A stretch of DNA of 8,385 nt from Victivallales bacterium. GTDB taxonomy: Bacteria; Verrucomicrobiota; Lentisphaeria; Victivallales; Victivallaceae. Below the pieces are notes generated by a model. It was given only the letters and a program-made list of their open reading frames with translations. It did not search any database and was not told the origin of the DNA. Both the position numbers and the translations under genes were made by a program. The stretch covers positions 1 to 8,385 of the forward strand of contig DAOWBJ010000058.1 in the NCBI GenBank assembly GCA_030634125.1, written 5' to 3'. Positions 6,712 to 8,385 of the stretch are shown here, one piece after another (within the stretch, counting starts at the first letter, position 1; each line of letters starts with the position of its first letter).

Positions 6712-7668
6712 ATGTTAAACTTTTTCCATATTGCTAAAAATACATTTACAGAATCAATCAGAGAACCTATTTTCTTTATTCTGCTGATTACGGCATTAGT
6801 TTTAATCGGGCATTTCCCGTCAATGACTTTGTTCGTATTTGGATACCAGATCAAACTGGTGGTTTACATCTCTATGGCGACCGTTCTTTTATTCGGTCTG
6901 TTTGTCGCGGTAATGAGTTCAAGCCACACGGTAACCCGCGAAATGCGGAACGGCACGGTATTACTTTTATTATCCAAACCAGTTTACCGCTGGACGTTTA
7001 TTCTAGCTAAAATCGCAGGTATTATTTTTACTGTCGTAGTATTTGTCTTTTTATGTAATGTAGGCTCAATAATTTCCTTATACATTGCCAGGGACCAATT
7101 CCGTATGGATATGGGTGCGTATTACATTTATTTCGGGATTCTGACAGCCAGTTGTATTTTCGGGATGGTTATGAACTTCATGTATACCCGTTCATTCGCG
7201 TCCTGCACTACTTTAGGAATCTGGATTCTACTGCCGGTTTACGGTATAGTATGTTTAGTTTTCAAAGAGCACCCGGAAATTTTACTGCAAAGTTATATGT
7301 ATGCCTTAGTACTGGTTTTCTTTTCTGTATCGACAATGGCGGCAATCACGGTTGTCTTCGCGACCCGGTTGGATTTAGTCGCTAATTTGACAGTATGTTC
7401 TATAATTTTCTTCCTGGGATTGATTTCCAGCTACTTATTCTTAGGGGACACAGGTTCTCTTACACTCAACGTCATTTGCAGAATCTTCTACGCCATCCTG
7501 CCTAACTGGCAGTTCTTCTGGTTAGCCGACGCGCTGGCGACCCACAAAGAAATTCCAGCCACATATTTATTATGGTCAGGAATATATGTAATTCTATACA
7601 TAGCATTATGCACAATGTGGGCAGTAGTAGTCTTCCAGAACAAAGAAATAGCCAAAGATACAAGATAG
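6712..7668 (+). CDS. ABC-2 type transporter permease
   Basis: This is a 318-residue integral membrane protein with about seven or eight hydrophobic segments (approximately residues 20-40, 48-70, 99-125, 137-158, 166-184, 194-217, 226-244, 284-307). The block TREMRNGTVLLLLSKPVYRW (75-94), followed by FILAK, matches the ABC-2 permease hallmark (Glu, then GT, then L-SKP-R, then a Lys-ended helix) found in NosY/NatB/GldF-like subunits. LPNWQFFW-DAL (263-274) also fits the class. It would be the membrane half of an exporter or of an envelope-acting ABC complex. It needs an ATPase subunit, and none is encoded in this window. The ATG follows the previous stop by 4 nt with no good ribosome site, so expression probably depends on translational coupling with the secreted protein. 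The substrate cannot be told from sequence. Confidence 0.85.
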   Translation: MLNFFHIAKNTFTESIREPIFFILLITALVLIGHFPSMTLFVFGYQIKLVVYISMATVLLFGLFVAVMSSSHTVTREMRNGTVLLLLSKPVYRWTFILAKIAGIIFTVVVFVFLCNVGSIISLYIARDQFRMDMGAYYIYFGILTASCIFGMVMNFMYTRSFASCTTLGIWILLPVYGIVCLVFKEHPEILLQSYMYALVLVFFSVSTMAAITVVFATRLDLVANLTVCSIIFFLGLISSYLFLGDTGSLTLNVICRIFYAILPNWQFFWLADALATHKEIPATYLLWSGIYVILYIALCTMWAVVVFQNKEIAKDTR

Positions 7669-7738
7669 TTTTAAGTGTTAGTTCGTGTCTACCTGTGTCA
7701 TATTCTTCAAAATAAATCACAATTTTTTATTCCTGCTT

Positions 7739-7766
7739 TTGAACTTCTCGTAAACGATACTAGATT
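7739..7766 (+). promoter_or_regulatory. Possible promoter of the DUF1015 gene
   Basis: TTGAAC (7739-7744) and TAGATT (7761-7766) are 16 nt apart and each match four of six consensus bases of a sigma-70 type promoter. The gap of 143 nt after the permease makes a separate promoter likely. The -10 candidate overlaps the left arm of the inverted repeat at 7761-7792. Confidence 0.3.
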
Positions 7767-7792
7767 ATTCTTTTCAACTAATTAATAATCTA
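7761..7792 (+). promoter_or_regulatory. 9-bp inverted repeat upstream of the DUF1015 gene
   Basis: TAGATTATT (7761-7769) and AATAATCTA (7784-7792) are perfect inverted copies with 14 nt between. The right arm ends 5 nt before GGAG (7798-7801), the ribosome site. It could be an operator overlapping the -10 region, or a leader hairpin near the ribosome site. No T-run follows, so it is not an intrinsic terminator for the permease gene. Confidence 0.4.
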
Positions 7793-7797
7793 ACAAC

Positions 7798-7801
7798 GGA
7801 G
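7798..7801 (+). promoter_or_regulatory. Ribosome binding site of the DUF1015 gene
   Basis: GGAG lies 10 nt before the ATG at 7812. The flanking CTAA (7790-7793) and TTAG (7803-7806) could pair weakly across it. Confidence 0.6.
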
Positions 7802-7811
7802 ATTAGTAAAC

Positions 7812-8385
7812 ATGGCTAAAATCATGCCCTTTCACGGCTTAGTGCCGACACCGGAAAAAGCAAAAGAAGTAGCGGCCGTCCCCTATGACGTCGTAAATTC
7901 AGAAGAAGCCGCAGCGCTCGCGGCAGGCAACCCATTATCATTCCTGCACGTATCACGCCCTGAAATAGATATGGCTCCCGGTATCGACCTCCATAATGAC
8001 AGTGTTTACGCAAAAGCCGCTGAAAACTTTAAAAAGCTTTGCGAACTTGCTCCTCTAACGCTTGATGCCGAAGAACATTTATACATCTATCGCCTGATCA
8101 TGGGCGAACATGTCCAAACCGGGATTCTCGGCGCGGCGTCTGCCGATGATTACCGCAATAACATCATCAAGAAACACGAAAAAACCCGTCAGGACAAAGA
8201 AGATGACCGCACACGTCACGTTATGACTTTGCGTTCACATACCGGTCCGACATTTTTAACCTACAAAGATTCAAGCGAAATTGATGCTTTAGTTGCAGAA
8301 TTAATTTCCGCCGAACCAACTTTCGATCTGACCGCCGCTGACGGAATTCAACATACCTTATGGCGTGTAGATGCCCAAAACAGCA
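7812..8385 (+). CDS. DUF1015-family protein, N-terminal part (cut by window end)
   Basis: The frame stays open from ATG at 7812 to the window end, giving 191 residues of a family usually a little over 400 long, so slightly less than half is seen. Family motifs are clear: PFHGLVPTPEKAKEVAAVPYDVVNSEEA (residues 6-33 in total, with the hallmark PYDVV at 24-28), FLHVSRPE (44-51), and IIKKHEKTRQDKEDDR (118-133), then GPTFLTY (145-151). The family is soluble and cytoplasmic; its biochemical role is not settled to my knowledge, and members often lie beside serine-biosynthesis genes such as serA, which cannot be checked here. A GGAG ribosome site supports the start. No signal peptide or membrane segment is present. 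The family call is strong; the function is unknown. Confidence 0.88.
   Translation, partial: MAKIMPFHGLVPTPEKAKEVAAVPYDVVNSEEAAALAAGNPLSFLHVSRPEIDMAPGIDLHNDSVYAKAAENFKKLCELAPLTLDAEEHLYIYRLIMGEHVQTGILGAASADDYRNNIIKKHEKTRQDKEDDRTRHVMTLRSHTGPTFLTYKDSSEIDALVAELISAEPTFDLTAADGIQHTLWRVDAQNS

Noticed and set aside
7669..7760. Terminator after the permease gene
   Set aside because: There is a T-run near 7723-7728 but no stem before it, so no intrinsic terminator can be supported.

Overview
The window is bacterial DNA with an AT-leaning composition. It holds two divergent gene sets and a hairpin-rich noncoding block at the left edge. A large AsmA/YdbH-type protein anchored in the inner membrane implies a Gram-negative cell with an outer membrane. 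The mix of genes (YdbH-like, DUF1015, an unusual glycinamide-ribonucleotide-transformylase-like protein) would fit the Planctomycetes-Verrucomicrobia-Lentisphaerae group. That placement is a weak inference, because no phylogenetic marker is present.

Layout. Positions 1-532 have no supportable gene. They contain many short, strong hairpins, a 12-bp inverted repeat about 100 bp across, a stretch rich in C and poor in G, and a terminator-like hairpin reading rightward. Positions 5773 to 533 carry a leftward three-gene cluster: a PurN-family formyltransferase (GTG or TTG start), a 1281-residue YdbH/AsmA-like envelope protein, and a YhcH/NanQ-family sugar protein whose start overlaps the stop of the previous gene by 4 nt. 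Positions 5774-5966 are a divergent control region with two dyad symmetries. From there a rightward pair begins: a secreted protein of unknown function with a proline/acid-rich repeat tail, and, 4 nt later, an ABC-2 type permease without an ATPase gene in view. After a 143-nt gap with a promoter-like region and a 9-bp inverted repeat comes the first half of a DUF1015-family gene, cut by the window end.

How the genes may work together. The secreted protein and the permease are probably translationally coupled and act at the envelope, perhaps with an ATPase encoded elsewhere. The YdbH-like protein would bridge inner and outer membranes for lipid transfer. It appears here without the YnbE and YdbL partners that accompany it in E. 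coli, and instead sits between a formyltransferase and a YhcH protein. No complete new system such as a defence island, CRISPR array or phage is visible. The most unusual points are the left-hand hairpin block, the altered active-site loop of the PurN-like enzyme, and the secreted-protein/permease pair.
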